A stretch of DNA of 64,000 nucleotides from Nocardia cyriacigeorgica GUH-2 (GCF_000284035.1 NC_016887.1:2728001-2792000); one strand, 5' to 3'. Counted from the stretch's first letter, positions 17,010-27,000 are shown. Made by a program: numbers and translations. Notes: generated from the sequence alone by a model not told the origin.

Positions 17010-18719
17010 TCAGCGGTCGAGGCGCTCGATGGCCTCGCGCACCGTCGGGTACACCGGCACCTGCTCGGCACCGGAGGCGCTGCGCCCGAGGGCATCGCGG
17101 AATTGGCCGACATCGCGCGCCACCGCGAACTCGATCCGCCGCCGGGCCAGCGTGGTGCGCAGTTCGGCCAGCATCTGCGCGGCGGTCACGTCGATGACGG
17201 GAGAGGTCTCGGCATCGAGGACGACGAGCTTGGTCCGGTCGGTGCACTCGTCCTCGATGTGCTGCTTGACGTAATCGGCATTGGCGAACAACAACCCGGA
17301 CTCCACCCGCACCACCAGCACATCGGGCCGTCGTTCGAGATCCGGGCGGCGTTCGGCGTCCACCCAGCGGCTGCCCTCCTTGGCCAGGGTCGCGATATGC
17401 GGCTGTGAGGTGCGGTAGAGCAGCAGCAACATCGACACCCCGATGCCGATGATCAGCCCGGGCAGGGTGTCGAACAACAGCACGCCCGCCATGGCGGCGA
17501 TGGCGGCGAGGAAATCGGCGCGGGCGGCGTGGCCGTAGATGCTGCCCAGCCGCGCGGTCCACACCCGGTAGAGGCGGCGCAACGCGTCGAGATCGACCAG
17601 TTCGATGACCGCGGCGATCACCACACCGGCCAGCGTCGCTTCCGGCAGGTTCTCGAACAGACCGGTGAGGAACAGCAGCGTCAGCACGACGAGCACGGCG
17701 ACCACCAGCCCGCTCAGCTGGGTTTTCGCACCGGCACTGCCGTTGACGGCGGTCTTGGACAGGCTGCCGTTGACCACCATGCCCGATCCGAGCCCGGACC
17801 CCAGGTTCGCCGCACCGAGCCCGAACAGCTCCCGGTTCGCGTCGACCTCGTATCCCGCCTTGGCCGCATAAGTTTTCGCGGCGCCGAGCCCCTCGGCGAA
17901 TCCGATCAGCAGCACCCCGACCGCGGGACCGAGCAGGTCGATGAGGTCGCCGGCGCCGATTCCGTCCGGTAGGCCGACCGCGGGCAGCCCGGCGTCGATA
18001 TGGCCGACAATGGCGACCCCGTGCTCATCGAGGTCGAACAGCGTCACCGCGGCGATGCCCAGCAGCACCGCCAGCAGCGAACCGGGCACGAGCGGTAGCC
18101 AGCGTTTGAGCCCGAGCACCACCGCCAACGACAGCACGCCGATCAGCAGTGTGCGCCAGTGGGTGTCGCCCAGATGCCGCAGGACGCCCCACGCCTGCTC
18201 GAAGAAGTTGCCCGGCTCCTTCTCGATGCCGAACAGTTTGGGCACCTGGCCGATGATGATCGTCAACGCCAGGCCGACGATGAACCCCTTCAACACCGGT
18301 TCGGAGATGAACGCGGCGATGAACCCCAGCCGGATGAGCCCGGCGATCAACCCGACGATGCCGGTGGCGATGGCCAACGCGGTCGACAAGGCCACGAAGC
18401 GGGCGCCGTCACTGCCGGCCAGCGGGGTGATGATCGCTGCTGACAGCGCCGCCGTCGCCGACATCGGGCCCACCACCAGGTGCCGGGAACTGCCGGCCAG
18501 CGCGTACAGCACCAGAGAGGGGATCGCCGCGTAGAGGCCGACAACCGGAGGCACCCCGGCGATGGAGGCGTAGGCCAGTGCTTCGGGCACCAGCACCGCC
18601 CAGACCGTCAGCCCGGCCAGCACATCCGCGCGCAGCCAGCCGCGGCGGTAGTGCTGCAACGACAGGAACACCGGCCATGACCTGGCCGGTGTCGGTTCAC
18701 CGCGCTGGGCATCCATCAC
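17010..18719 (-). CDS. SulP family anion permease with STAS domain
   Basis: The 569-residue SulP transporter starts RRGWLRADVLAGLTVWAVLVPEALAYASIAGVPPVVGLYAAIPSL and contains LGLGAANLGSGLGSGMVVNGSLSKTAVNGSAGAKTQLSGLV. The C-terminal STAS domain is VLVVRVESGLLFANADYVKQHI to the end, including VVLDAETSPVIDVTAAQML. ATG 18719 overlaps the stop of the GAP gene by 4 bp, so the pair is translationally coupled and expressed from the box upstream of 19375. The transported anion is unknown. Confidence 0.9.
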   Translation of the reverse strand: MMDAQRGEPTPARSWPVFLSLQHYRRGWLRADVLAGLTVWAVLVPEALAYASIAGVPPVVGLYAAIPSLVLYALAGSSRHLVVGPMSATAALSAAIITPLAGSDGARFVALSTALAIATGIVGLIAGLIRLGFIAAFISEPVLKGFIVGLALTIIIGQVPKLFGIEKEPGNFFEQAWGVLRHLGDTHWRTLLIGVLSLAVVLGLKRWLPLVPGSLLAVLLGIAAVTLFDLDEHGVAIVGHIDAGLPAVGLPDGIGAGDLIDLLGPAVGVLLIGFAEGLGAAKTYAAKAGYEVDANRELFGLGAANLGSGLGSGMVVNGSLSKTAVNGSAGAKTQLSGLVVAVLVVLTLLFLTGLFENLPEATLAGVVIAAVIELVDLDALRRLYRVWTARLGSIYGHAARADFLAAIAAMAGVLLFDTLPGLIIGIGVSMLLLLYRTSQPHIATLAKEGSRWVDAERRPDLERRPDVLVVRVESGLLFANADYVKQHIEDECTDRTKLVVLDAETSPVIDVTAAQMLAELRTTLARRRIEFAVARDVGQFRDALGRSASGAEQVPVYPTVREAIERLDR

Positions 18720-19375
18720 AAGCCGCCGATGCCCTTGCCGAGCACCACTGCACCCATCACCAGCAGCACGATGGCCATCACGAGGTGGTTGTTGTCCTGG
18801 AGCCAGACCTTCATCGCGTCCAGCCCGCCGCGCAGCCGGTCGGCAGCCACCGCGTATCCGATGACCGGCACCAGCACCGTCGACGCCGCCAGCACGGTGA
18901 AGATCAGCACCGCGACCACGTCACCGCCGGCCGCGAGCCCGCCCGTGCCGATCACCACACCGGCGGACACGCACAGCAGCAGGTTCTTCGGGTTCACCGC
19001 CGACAGCAGCACCCCGAGCCCGGTGGCCTTGCCGAACCCGAACTGGTCGATGGCTTTCATCCAGCCGGGCTCGGCGGTGTCGGCGCGGTCCATCCACTGC
19101 TTGGCGGCCAGGCCGATGAGCAGCACGCCCAGGACGATCTTGACCCAGGAGGCGGCCGCGGAGGGCTGGTCATCGGTGGAGTCGCTCAGCGTCCCGGACA
19201 ACGCGACGAAGAGGCCGGTCACCACCAGGATGCCGATCACCCAGCCGAGGCCGAAGCCGGTGCTGGTCTTGCCCGCGTCGGCCGACAGCAACATCAGGAT
19301 GGCCGCCACGATCGGAATCGGCGAGATCGCCACTCCGACAGCCAAGGGGAGGAGATCGCCGATTACGGAGCCCAT
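18716..19375 (-). CDS. GAP family membrane protein (SfLAP/Sap-like, copy 2)
   Basis: The 219-residue membrane protein has six predicted helices, starting VIGDLLPLAVGVAISPIPIVAAILMLLS with the conserved NPKN turn (LLSAVNPKNLLLCVSAGVVIG). It is a divergent paralogue of the protein at 7674 and, like it, is next to a SulP permease. The start lies 33 nt inside the 19-bp box, with the -10 hexamer TAGGTT between, so the leader is very short. It is first gene of a two-gene operon with the SulP permease. Confidence 0.8.
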   Translation of the reverse strand: MGSVIGDLLPLAVGVAISPIPIVAAILMLLSADAGKTSTGFGLGWVIGILVVTGLFVALSGTLSDSTDDQPSAAASWVKIVLGVLLIGLAAKQWMDRADTAEPGWMKAIDQFGFGKATGLGVLLSAVNPKNLLLCVSAGVVIGTGGLAAGGDVVAVLIFTVLAASTVLVPVIGYAVAADRLRGGLDAMKVWLQDNNHLVMAIVLLVMGAVVLGKGIGGL

Positions 19376-19408
19376 ACCGGCAACCTAGGTGGACACGGCG
19401 GCCGCCGA

Positions 19409-19427
19409 ATCACACGTTGCGGGTGAA
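19409..19427 (-). promoter_or_regulatory. Palindromic 19-bp box 7 with -10
   Basis: Minus strand TTCACCCGCAACGTGTGAT. On the same strand CCTAGGTT starts 19 nt after the box; the TAGGTT hexamer (19381-19386) is only about 5 nt from the GAP start at 19375, predicting a nearly leaderless transcript. Confidence 0.65.
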
Positions 19428-19442
19428 ACGGCGGCGCCAGGC

Positions 19443-19853
19443 TCACATCCTCGCGGGGTCCCACGTGGTGACGGCCCAGATGACGACGATGTTCAGGGCG
19501 ATGATCAGAATCGACCACAGCGGGTAGTAGGGCAGCCAGAGGAAATTGGCGATGATCGACAGCGCCGCGATGGTCACCGCCGCGACGCGGCCCCAGGTCG
19601 TCCCGGACATCAGGCCGATCGCCGAGATCACCAGCACGATACCGAGGACGATGTGGATCCAGCCCCAGGTGGTGGTGTCGAATTCGTAGACGTATTCGAT
19701 GCCGACGACGAACAGTTGATCCTCGGCGACCGCCGAGATGCCTTGGAGGATCGACAGCACGCCGACGGTGAGCAGCAGAATCGACGCGCCGATGGAGGTC
19801 CCCGCCGCGAAGCCCTGCTTGACCGGAGAGTCGGTTTCCGAGGAGTGCGACAT
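19443..19853 (-). CDS. DUF7144 family four-helix membrane protein (copy 2)
   Basis: The 136-residue homologue of the 14548 protein has the same architecture: a short polar N-terminus, helix 1 (GASILLLTVGVLSILQGI), the loop EYVYEFDTTTWGWIHIVLG, then ANFLWLPYYPLWSILIIALNIVVIWAVTTW. By eye more than half of the residues agree with copy 1. GAAGGGATGAACG lies just before the ATG. It has its own box (19916-19934). It ends 15 nt before the box 7 palindrome of the downstream GAP-SulP operon. Confidence 0.8.
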   Translation of the reverse strand: MSHSSETDSPVKQGFAAGTSIGASILLLTVGVLSILQGISAVAEDQLFVVGIEYVYEFDTTTWGWIHIVLGIVLVISAIGLMSGTTWGRVAAVTIAALSIIANFLWLPYYPLWSILIIALNIVVIWAVTTWDPARM

Positions 19854-19915
19854 CGTTCATCCCTTCGTGGGGTGCGGATAGTGATCCGAATGTGCCCGAC
19901 TCCAGGCGTGATGGC

Positions 19916-19934
19916 TTCACCCGTCGAGGGTGAT
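19916..19934. promoter_or_regulatory. Palindromic 19-bp box 8
   Basis: TTCACCCGTCGAGGGTGAT on the plus strand, both half-sites perfect. It lies 62 nt before the DUF7144 start at 19853 (minus strand) and 186 nt before the mycolyltransferase start, so the DUF7144 gene is the likelier target. Confidence 0.7.
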
Positions 19935-20030
19935 GACCGGGCCGATTCGGCGGTCTGAAGTGGGGAAGGGGCGTCTGGCGGCCCTGCGTTGGCCTTTTTG
20001 TCGCTGATACCAGCCGCGGGGCGAGCGGTG

Positions 20031-20046
20031 TTGGGCCTGTGCCCAA
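20031..20046. promoter_or_regulatory. Short palindrome upstream of the mycolyltransferase
   Basis: TTGGGC-CTGT-GCCCAA, a perfect 6-bp inverted repeat with a 4-nt spacer, 74 nt before the GTG at 20121. It could be an operator or a small RNA hairpin; no family of regulator is assigned. Confidence 0.35.
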
Positions 20047-20120
20047 ACCTCGATCGAACGGGCTCGGCCCAGGGAAGCCGGTCGTAATCTCGGCCGCACG
20101 TATGGCCGTCCGACCCGATT

Positions 20121-21233
20121 GTGAGGTTCCGCGTGGGTATCCACCGGGGTGACCGCGATTGTGCCCGTGCCGCGCGCGGCCGGTGCGCCGTGGTGCTGAC
20201 ACTCGCTCTCGCACTGGGCGGCTCGCACGGCGCGGCGATGGCCACTCCCGAACTCCCGGCCGAACAGTCGATCCCGGTGCGGGCGATGAGCGCCGCCCGG
20301 CCCGCGGACAACGGTTCCCGGCTGCTCACCGCGGTGCAGGGACCCGGGCGCATCCTGGAACTGACGGTGCATTCGGCGGCGATGGGGCGCGCCATCACCG
20401 TCGAAGTGCTCCCGGCAGCGGATAATTCGCGCCCCGCTCCGACGCTGTATCTGCTCAACGGCGTCGACGGCGGCGATGAGAACGGCTCGTGGACGTCGAG
20501 CAAGAACTGGTTCACCACCACCGATGCCGTGGACTTCTTCGCCGGCAAACACGTGAACGTGGTGATGCCGGTGGGCGGGACCGCCAGCTTCTACACCGAC
20601 TGGCGCGCCGACGACCCGCAGCTGGGCCGCAACCAGTGGACGACCTTCCTCACCGAGGAACTGCCGCCGGTGATCGACTCCGCTTTCGCGACCACCGGCG
20701 TGAATGCGGTGGCGGGATTGTCGATGGCCGCCACCAGTGTCTTCCAGTTGGCGATCGAAGCGCCGGAGAAGTTCCGTGCCATCGCCTCCTACAGCGGCTG
20801 TGTGCGCACCAGCGATGCGCGCGGCCGGGCCCTGGTCAATACCGTCGTGCTGGGCAAACAGGGCGATCCCGCGAATATGTGGGGGCCGCCGTCGGACCCG
20901 CTGTGGGCGGCCAACGATCCCTACCTGCGCGCCGAGGAGCTGCGCGGCACTGCCATCTACGTCGCCACCGGCACCGGATGGCCGGGCCCGCTCGACACCC
21001 TCGCCGGGCCCGGAATCCATGGTGACCCGGTGAAACTCGCCGATCAGATCGTGCTCGGCGGCATGCTGGACGCGGTCGCGCACAGCTGCACCCTGCAACT
21101 GCGAGACCGTCTGCGCGAGTTGAACATTCCCGCGACCGTCGATATCCGCCCCAGCGGCACCCACTCGTGGGGTTACTGGCAGCAGGACCTGCACAACTCG
21201 TGGCCGATGATCGAGGACGCGATCAACGACTGA
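20121..21233 (+). CDS. Secreted mycolyltransferase / antigen 85-type esterase
   Basis: The 370-residue protein begins with a signal peptide (AVVLTLALALGGSHGAAMA, about residues 23-41). The mature alpha/beta hydrolase has the Ag85/FbpA pattern: PTLYLLNGVDGGDENGSWTSSKNW, VMPVGGTASFYTDW, the nucleophile in GLSMAA (Ser201), and the C-terminal GTHSWGYWQQDLHNSWP with the catalytic His. Antigen 85 enzymes transfer mycolic acids onto trehalose and arabinogalactan in the cell wall. Nocardia encode several. The GTG at 20121 is used; a second GTG 12 nt downstream is possible. It sits beside MmpL and PKS genes, consistent with an envelope-lipid neighbourhood. Confidence 0.85.
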   Translation: MRFRVGIHRGDRDCARAARGRCAVVLTLALALGGSHGAAMATPELPAEQSIPVRAMSAARPADNGSRLLTAVQGPGRILELTVHSAAMGRAITVEVLPAADNSRPAPTLYLLNGVDGGDENGSWTSSKNWFTTTDAVDFFAGKHVNVVMPVGGTASFYTDWRADDPQLGRNQWTTFLTEELPPVIDSAFATTGVNAVAGLSMAATSVFQLAIEAPEKFRAIASYSGCVRTSDARGRALVNTVVLGKQGDPANMWGPPSDPLWAANDPYLRAEELRGTAIYVATGTGWPGPLDTLAGPGIHGDPVKLADQIVLGGMLDAVAHSCTLQLRDRLRELNIPATVDIRPSGTHSWGYWQQDLHNSWPMIEDAIND

Positions 21234-21251
21234 GTCGCGGTGCGCGGCCGA

Positions 21252-21279
21252 TCATCGCGGTGTATCGAAAACGCGATGA
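21252..21279. terminator. Possible hairpin between convergent genes
   Basis: TCATCGCG (21252-21259) pairs with CGCGATGA (21272-21279) around a 12-nt loop, between the mycolyltransferase and MmpL stop codons. Only 8 bp, so a weak call. Confidence 0.4.
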
Positions 21280-21338
21280 GTGAGTCGCGGGGGCAAACGC
21301 CGGGGCCGGACGCCGTGCGACGGTGGCCGGATCGCGGC

Positions 21339-23546
21339 TCAGCGCAGTCCACCGGCGGCTGGCGCCGGGTCCGCGTCATCGGAGGCCACGGACGAACTTT
21401 CCCACTCGGCGGCCGGCGGCACTCGCCGCATCCACTTCGGCGCCCACCAGCACGCCTCACCGAGCAACCGCATACTCGCCGGCACCAGCAGCACGCGCAG
21501 CACCGTCGCGTCGACGAGCAGTGCCGTCACCATTCCGAAGGCGATGTACTGCATCATCACCAGATCCGAGAGCGCGAATGCGCCGGTGACCACGAGCAGG
21601 ATCAACGCGGCCGCCGTGATGATCCGGCCGGTTTGGGCGACGCCCACTCGGATCGCGGCGGGGGTCGACAGGCCGGACGCCCGCGCCTCGACGATGCGGG
21701 AGAGCAGGAATATCTCGTAGTCGGTGGACAACCCGTAGATCACCGACACGATCACCACCAGCACCAGTGCCATGATCGGCTGCGGGGTGAAACCGAGCAG
21801 ATCCGCGCCGTGGCCGTCGATGAAAACCCAGGTCAGCACGCCGAGGGTGGCGCCGAGGCCGAGCAGGTTCAGCGCGGCCGCCTTCACCGGCAGCACCAGC
21901 GACCCGAACGTCAGCGCCATCAGGATCGTGGTGGCGAGAAAGACCAGCGCGATCATGTACGGCATCCGCTGCACCAGCGCGTCGATACTGTCCTTCTCGA
22001 CCGCCGGCTGACCGCCGACCAGCAGGGTCGTGCCCGGCGGTAATGGCATATCGCGCAGGTAGTCGATGGTTTCCTCGGCATCGGCGGAGGCACCGAGCAC
22101 GGTCTGGGTGGCGAACACATTGGGCTGGGCGGGGCGCTGCATCAGCGCCGGGAACGGTGCCGCCAGGCCCGGCGCCTGATTGGCCCGGGCGAGTACCGTC
22201 TCGCCGGCGCCGGAGTCGAAGGTGACGATGACGAGGTCGACCGGATCGATCTGGCGCAGCGGGAACAGTTCGTCGAAATGCTGCTGGGCCAGCCGGGTCG
22301 GATGCTCCGGCGGCAGGAACCGCTCGTTGATGGAGCCGAAGGTGAGATTGCGCATCGGCAGGATCAACAGCAGCAATCCCAGGCAGACGACGATGCCCAC
22401 GGCCAGCGGCCGCGCCATGACCCGTCCGGCGATGCGGCCCCAGACATTGTCGGGTTCGCGGTTCGGGGCGGTCGCACGGCGGAACCAGGCGACACCGAAG
22501 CGGTCCACCCGGCGCCCGAGCACGGCCAGCATGGCGGGCAACACCGTGATCGAGGTCAGCGCGGCGAGCGAGACGGTGATCATGGCGCCGTAGGCGAACG
22601 ACTTCAGAAAGCCCTGTGGGAACACCAGAATCGCCCCCGCGGCCACGACCACGATGGTCGCGGAGAACAACACCGTGCGCCCGGCCGTCGTCACCGCGCG
22701 CCGTACCGCATCGTCCACCTCGCGGCCGTCGGCCAGCTCTTCGCGGAACCGGCTGAGCACGAACAGCCCGTAGTCGATGGCCAATCCGAGCCCCACCATC
22801 GACACCACCGGGGAGACGAACGAATTCACCTCCGTCACCGTGGTGAGCACCCGCAGCAGACCCCACGCGCCCAGCACGGTCAGCCCGCCGACGACGAGCG
22901 GTAGCGCCGCGGCCACCACCCCGCCGAACAGGAAGAACAGCAGGACCGCCACCGCCGGGATGGCGAACAACTCCATGCGCCGCTGATCGTGGGCCATGGT
23001 GTCGTTGAGCGCGCCCGCCACCGCCTGCCCACCGGCCACTTCCATATCGACACCCGGCAGGGTGAAAGCGTGGGCGACGGCACGGAAGTTGCGCATCTGC
23101 ACGGTGTCGTCGCTGCCGCTGATCGCCACCGAGGCGAAGGCATGACGGCGGTCGTCGGTAGCGAAGATGTCGGGCATGGCCACACCGGTGTCGGTGGGCC
23201 AGTAGGCGCCGTTGACGCGGTCGATCTGCTCGGGGAACCGCTGCGGCAAGGTGTTCAGCCACGCCACGATCGGATCGGCGAACGCCGGATCGTCGATGCC
23301 GACGCCCTCGGGTGCGTGGAACAGCAACAGCACATCGGCACTGTGATCGGTCCCGAACACCTCATCGCGCAATTGCGCCGCGCGCACCGACTCCGAGCCG
23401 GGATCGTCCCAGCCGCTGGAACTGAGCTGCCCGCCGAGCCCGAGCCCGTACCAGCCCAGCGCGAGCAGCCCGGCCACCATCACCCCGATGACGGTGAAGC
23501 GCCGCCGGACCACCACATCGGCCCACTGGTTCAATTCGGCGAACAC
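21339..23546 (-). CDS. MmpL/RND superfamily lipid transporter
   Basis: The 735-residue protein has the MMPL architecture: helix 1, a periplasmic domain, a block of five to six helices, a second periplasmic domain, and another block. Signature residues are GLAIDYGLFVLSRFREEL after the first block and VIYGLSTDYEIFLLSRIVEAR after the second, the proton-relay D-Y pairs of MmpL proteins. MmpL proteins export envelope lipids such as sulfolipid or phthiocerol esters. GTG 23546 is selected because GGGAGG lies 7 nt upstream; a longer frame to TTG 23627 lacks a good site. It is divergent from the PKS operon, so it is a candidate exporter of its product. Confidence 0.85.
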   Translation of the reverse strand: MFAELNQWADVVVRRRFTVIGVMVAGLLALGWYGLGLGGQLSSSGWDDPGSESVRAAQLRDEVFGTDHSADVLLLFHAPEGVGIDDPAFADPIVAWLNTLPQRFPEQIDRVNGAYWPTDTGVAMPDIFATDDRRHAFASVAISGSDDTVQMRNFRAVAHAFTLPGVDMEVAGGQAVAGALNDTMAHDQRRMELFAIPAVAVLLFFLFGGVVAAALPLVVGGLTVLGAWGLLRVLTTVTEVNSFVSPVVSMVGLGLAIDYGLFVLSRFREELADGREVDDAVRRAVTTAGRTVLFSATIVVVAAGAILVFPQGFLKSFAYGAMITVSLAALTSITVLPAMLAVLGRRVDRFGVAWFRRATAPNREPDNVWGRIAGRVMARPLAVGIVVCLGLLLLILPMRNLTFGSINERFLPPEHPTRLAQQHFDELFPLRQIDPVDLVIVTFDSGAGETVLARANQAPGLAAPFPALMQRPAQPNVFATQTVLGASADAEETIDYLRDMPLPPGTTLLVGGQPAVEKDSIDALVQRMPYMIALVFLATTILMALTFGSLVLPVKAAALNLLGLGATLGVLTWVFIDGHGADLLGFTPQPIMALVLVVIVSVIYGLSTDYEIFLLSRIVEARASGLSTPAAIRVGVAQTGRIITAAALILLVVTGAFALSDLVMMQYIAFGMVTALLVDATVLRVLLVPASMRLLGEACWWAPKWMRRVPPAAEWESSSVASDDADPAPAAGGLR

Positions 23547-24040
23547 TGGCCGCCTCCCATATTCATCGCACGGTTCGGCCCGGTCTGCTGCTGCACGTCG
23601 CCGATTCCGCCGGGCATCATCGGACAAGGCGGGATGAAAATGTACTCACGAATTCACTGCCGGTAGCGGCGAATAATCGCGGCCGACGGCTGTGTGTATT
23701 GCGATCGACGCGACGATACAACTCGGTCCGCCGCGTTCTGAGCCGGACCGCTTCGATTTCTGTGACCTCACAACACAGGCCCGTAATCGGTTGTGACGCA
23801 TGTGCATCGGCGCGCCTGGCACGGTCGAGAGCTCCTGAACCTGCGGGCGGTCTGGTGGACGATCACAAGCCGCGCCGGTTTGTGCCCGTGGAGTTGCCCA
23901 ACCTCCGTCGAATCGTTTCCATACCGTTTCATTCGGTCATAGTTTGGGCCGCATCGGTCGACTGCGTAGGGCCGCATGAGACGAGTGTGATCGCCGAGAG
24001 CGTTGGGGCGATCACCATTACCGAGACACCGGAGGAATGT
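23547..24040. other. 494-bp divergent regulatory region between MmpL and PKS
   Basis: No convincing gene lies here, although an uninterrupted frame continues upstream of the PKS start. It contains the 7-bp inverted repeat at 23768-23796, and the sequence drops in GC around 23930-23950 (TTTCATTCGGTCATAG), a plausible PKS promoter. GGAGGAA at 24031 is the PKS ribosome binding site. Confidence 0.5.
23768..23796. promoter_or_regulatory. Inverted repeat TCACAAC-N15-GTTGTGA
   Basis: Perfect 7-bp arms (23768-23774 and 23790-23796) roughly 29 bp apart end to end, about midway between the divergent starts. Arm spacing suits two helical turns, as for a dimeric regulator. No local regulator gene is paired with it. 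Confidence 0.4.
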
Positions 24041-27000
24041 GTGTCTGATATTGCCATCGTGGGTATTGGTTGTCGGTTCGCGGGTGGAATCGACTCACCG
24101 GAGACCTTCTGGGATTTCGTGATCGAGAAGCGGGACGGCGTCGTCGACATGCCCGCCGATCGCTGGGACTACCGCCGCTACTACGACCCCGAGCCACGCA
24201 CGCCGGGCCGTTCCTACACCAAGCGCGGCGCCTTCATGACCACCGATCCGTGGGAGTTCGATCCCGACTTCTTCGGCATCTCCCCGCGCGAGGCGACGGT
24301 GCTCGACCCGCAGCAGCGGTTGATGCTCGAGGTCACCTGGGAAGCGCTCGACGACGCCGGATACGCCGGGCGCGCGGCCGGCTCGTCGGTCGGGGTGTAC
24401 GTCGGCGGGTTCGTGGTGGACCAGTCGGTGATCGGCGTGGTCGGGCCCGCGCTGTTCCACACCGATATGCACACCCCCGCCAGCGCCTCCTACACCATGC
24501 TGTCGAACCGGATCGCCTACGCACTGAACCTGGTCGGCCCCGCGATCACCGTCGATACCGCGTGCTCGTCGTCGCTGGTGGCGTTCCACCTGGCCTGCCA
24601 GGCGCTCGACAACGATGACTGTGAGGTCGCGCTGGCCGGTGGCGTCAATGTGATGTTGCAGCCGGAGACCTTCGTCCTGATGTGCAAGGGCGGCTTCCTC
24701 GCCGCCGACGGCCGCTGCAAATCCTTCGACGCCTCCGCCGACGGCTACGGTCGCGGCGAGGGCGCGGGCATGGTCGTGCTCAAGAAGCTCGACGCCGCCG
24801 TGCGCGACGGCGACCGGATCTACGCGGTGGTCAAGGCGACCGGTTCGAACCAGGACGGGCGCACCACCGCGATCACGGTGCCCAATGTCGATTCCCAGGA
24901 AGCGCTGGCGCGGTCGGTCTGCGAGCGCTCGGGTCTGGCACCGGATTCCATCACCTACCTCGAGGCGCACGGCACCGGCACGCTGGTCGGCGATCCGGTC
25001 GAATTGCGGGCGCTGGGCGCGGTTTTCGGCGCGGCCGCCGGACGCAGCGACACCGTCGGCGTCGGATCGGTGAAGGCCACCATCGGCCACACCGAGGCCG
25101 CCGCGGGCGTGGCCAGCGTGATCAAGGCGGCGCTGGCCATCCAGCACCGCACGCTGCCGCCGCAGGGCTGGCTGGAGAAACAGAACCCCGATATCCCGTT
25201 CGAGGAGCTGGGCCTGCACGTACAGACCGAGGCGCAGCCGCTGCCCGCCGACGCACCGCCGATGTCGGTGGCGGTCAACGGTTTCGGCTACGGCGGCACC
25301 AACGCCCACGCCATCTTGCAGGAGTACCGGGGCGAATCGCCGCAGCCGGTGCAGACGACCCGGACCCATCTCGGCATCCTGCCCATCTCCGCCCGCAGCA
25401 CCGCCGCCGCCCGTGCGCTGGCGGGGCGTTTCGCCGATCTGATCAGCGCGGGCGCCGATCCCGAACACCTCGCCGAAGCCGCGTGGACCCGGATGGCGCA
25501 CCACCCGTACCGCACCGGTGTGCTGCTCGGCGACTCCACCGACGACCTGGTGCGTGAACTGCGCGCCTACGCCGGCGGCGAGGGCCGCGACGCGTCCAAG
25601 ACCATCATTTCCCGTGCCGCCGAACCGGTGTTCGTGTTCTCCGGTATGGGCCCACAGCATTGGAAGATGGGCCGCGAACTGCTGGCCGCCGGCGGGGCCT
25701 TCGCCGACGCTGCCGCCGAGGTCGACGCCGAGTTCCAGAAGATCGCGGGCTGGTCGATCATCGAGGAGCTGAACAAGCCCGAGGAGCAGTCGCGGGTCAC
25801 CCGTACGGAGGTGGCGCAGCCGGCCAACTTCCTCGTGCAGGTCGGACTCGTCCGGGAGCTGGCGCAGTACGGAATCACGCCCGCCGCCATCGTCGGCCAC
25901 AGTGTGGGCGAGGTGACGGCGGCCTACATCAGCGGGATGCTGACGTTGACCGACGCGGTGCGCGTGGCCTACCACCGGGCCCGCTTGCAGGCGAGCACCG
26001 CAGGCACGGGCGGCATGCTCGCGGTCGGCCTGAGCAAAGATCAGGCGCTCGAACTCATCGGCGACGATCCGCGCATCGATATCGCGGCCGTCAACAGCCC
26101 GACCGCCCTCACCCTCTCCGGCGATGTGCAGCGGCTCGACGAGCTGGCCGAAAAGCTCACCGAAGACGGTGTTTTCGCGCGGCGCCTGCGCGTGGAGGTG
26201 CCGTATCACAGCCGCCTGATGGAGCCGATCGAAGCCGAACTGCGTGCGGTGCTCGCCGAGCTCAGCCCGCAGGCGCCCACCGTGCCGCTGTATTCCACGG
26301 TCACCGGCGCGCAGGTCACCGAGGGCGACTGGAATGCCGAGTACTGGTGGTCGAATGTGCGTCAGCCGGTGCGCTTCTTCGACGCCATCGGGGCCCTGAT
26401 GGCCGCGGGCAGCCGGGTGTTCCTCGAGGTCGGACCGCATCCGGTGCTGTCGGGCAATATTCGCGAGGCGATGCTCGGCGCCGACGTCAACGGCACGACC
26501 GTCGCCACCCTCGACCGCGAACAGCCCGACACCGTGAGCATCCGCCGCACCCTGATCGGCCTGCACGCCGCCGGTGTGCTCGATCGCGAGCTGCTGTTCC
26601 CGCCCGATCGCCCGGCCACTCCGCATCTGCCGCTGCCGCGCTACCCCTGGCAGCGCACCCGGCTGCATTCGGCGCTGCCGCTGTTCGAACAGGCCCGCCT
26701 CGGCACCCCGAATTCCTATGCGATGCTGGGCGATCCGGATGTCGAAGGCCGACCCGAGTGGTTGTTGCAGGTGGGCACCGAACTGCTGCCGTGGCTGGCC
26801 GACCACGTCGTCAACGGCATCAAGATCATGCCGGGTGCGGCCTACCTGGACGCGGCGCTCAGTGCCACCGCCTCCCGGATCGGCGCCAAACAGGTGGCGC
26901 TCGAAGGAGTTCGCTTCGTCGCGCCGCTGATCATGGGCGCGCCGGACGTGCCGCTGGTCGCGTTGACCGTGGAGGAGGCCAGCGGCCGCTTCCTGATCCG

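Noticed and set aside
23699-24040. An N-terminal extension of the PKS frame upstream of GTG 24041.
   Set aside because: The text is basic and unlike a PKS docking region, while GGAGGAA lies directly before GTG 24041, where KS similarity begins.
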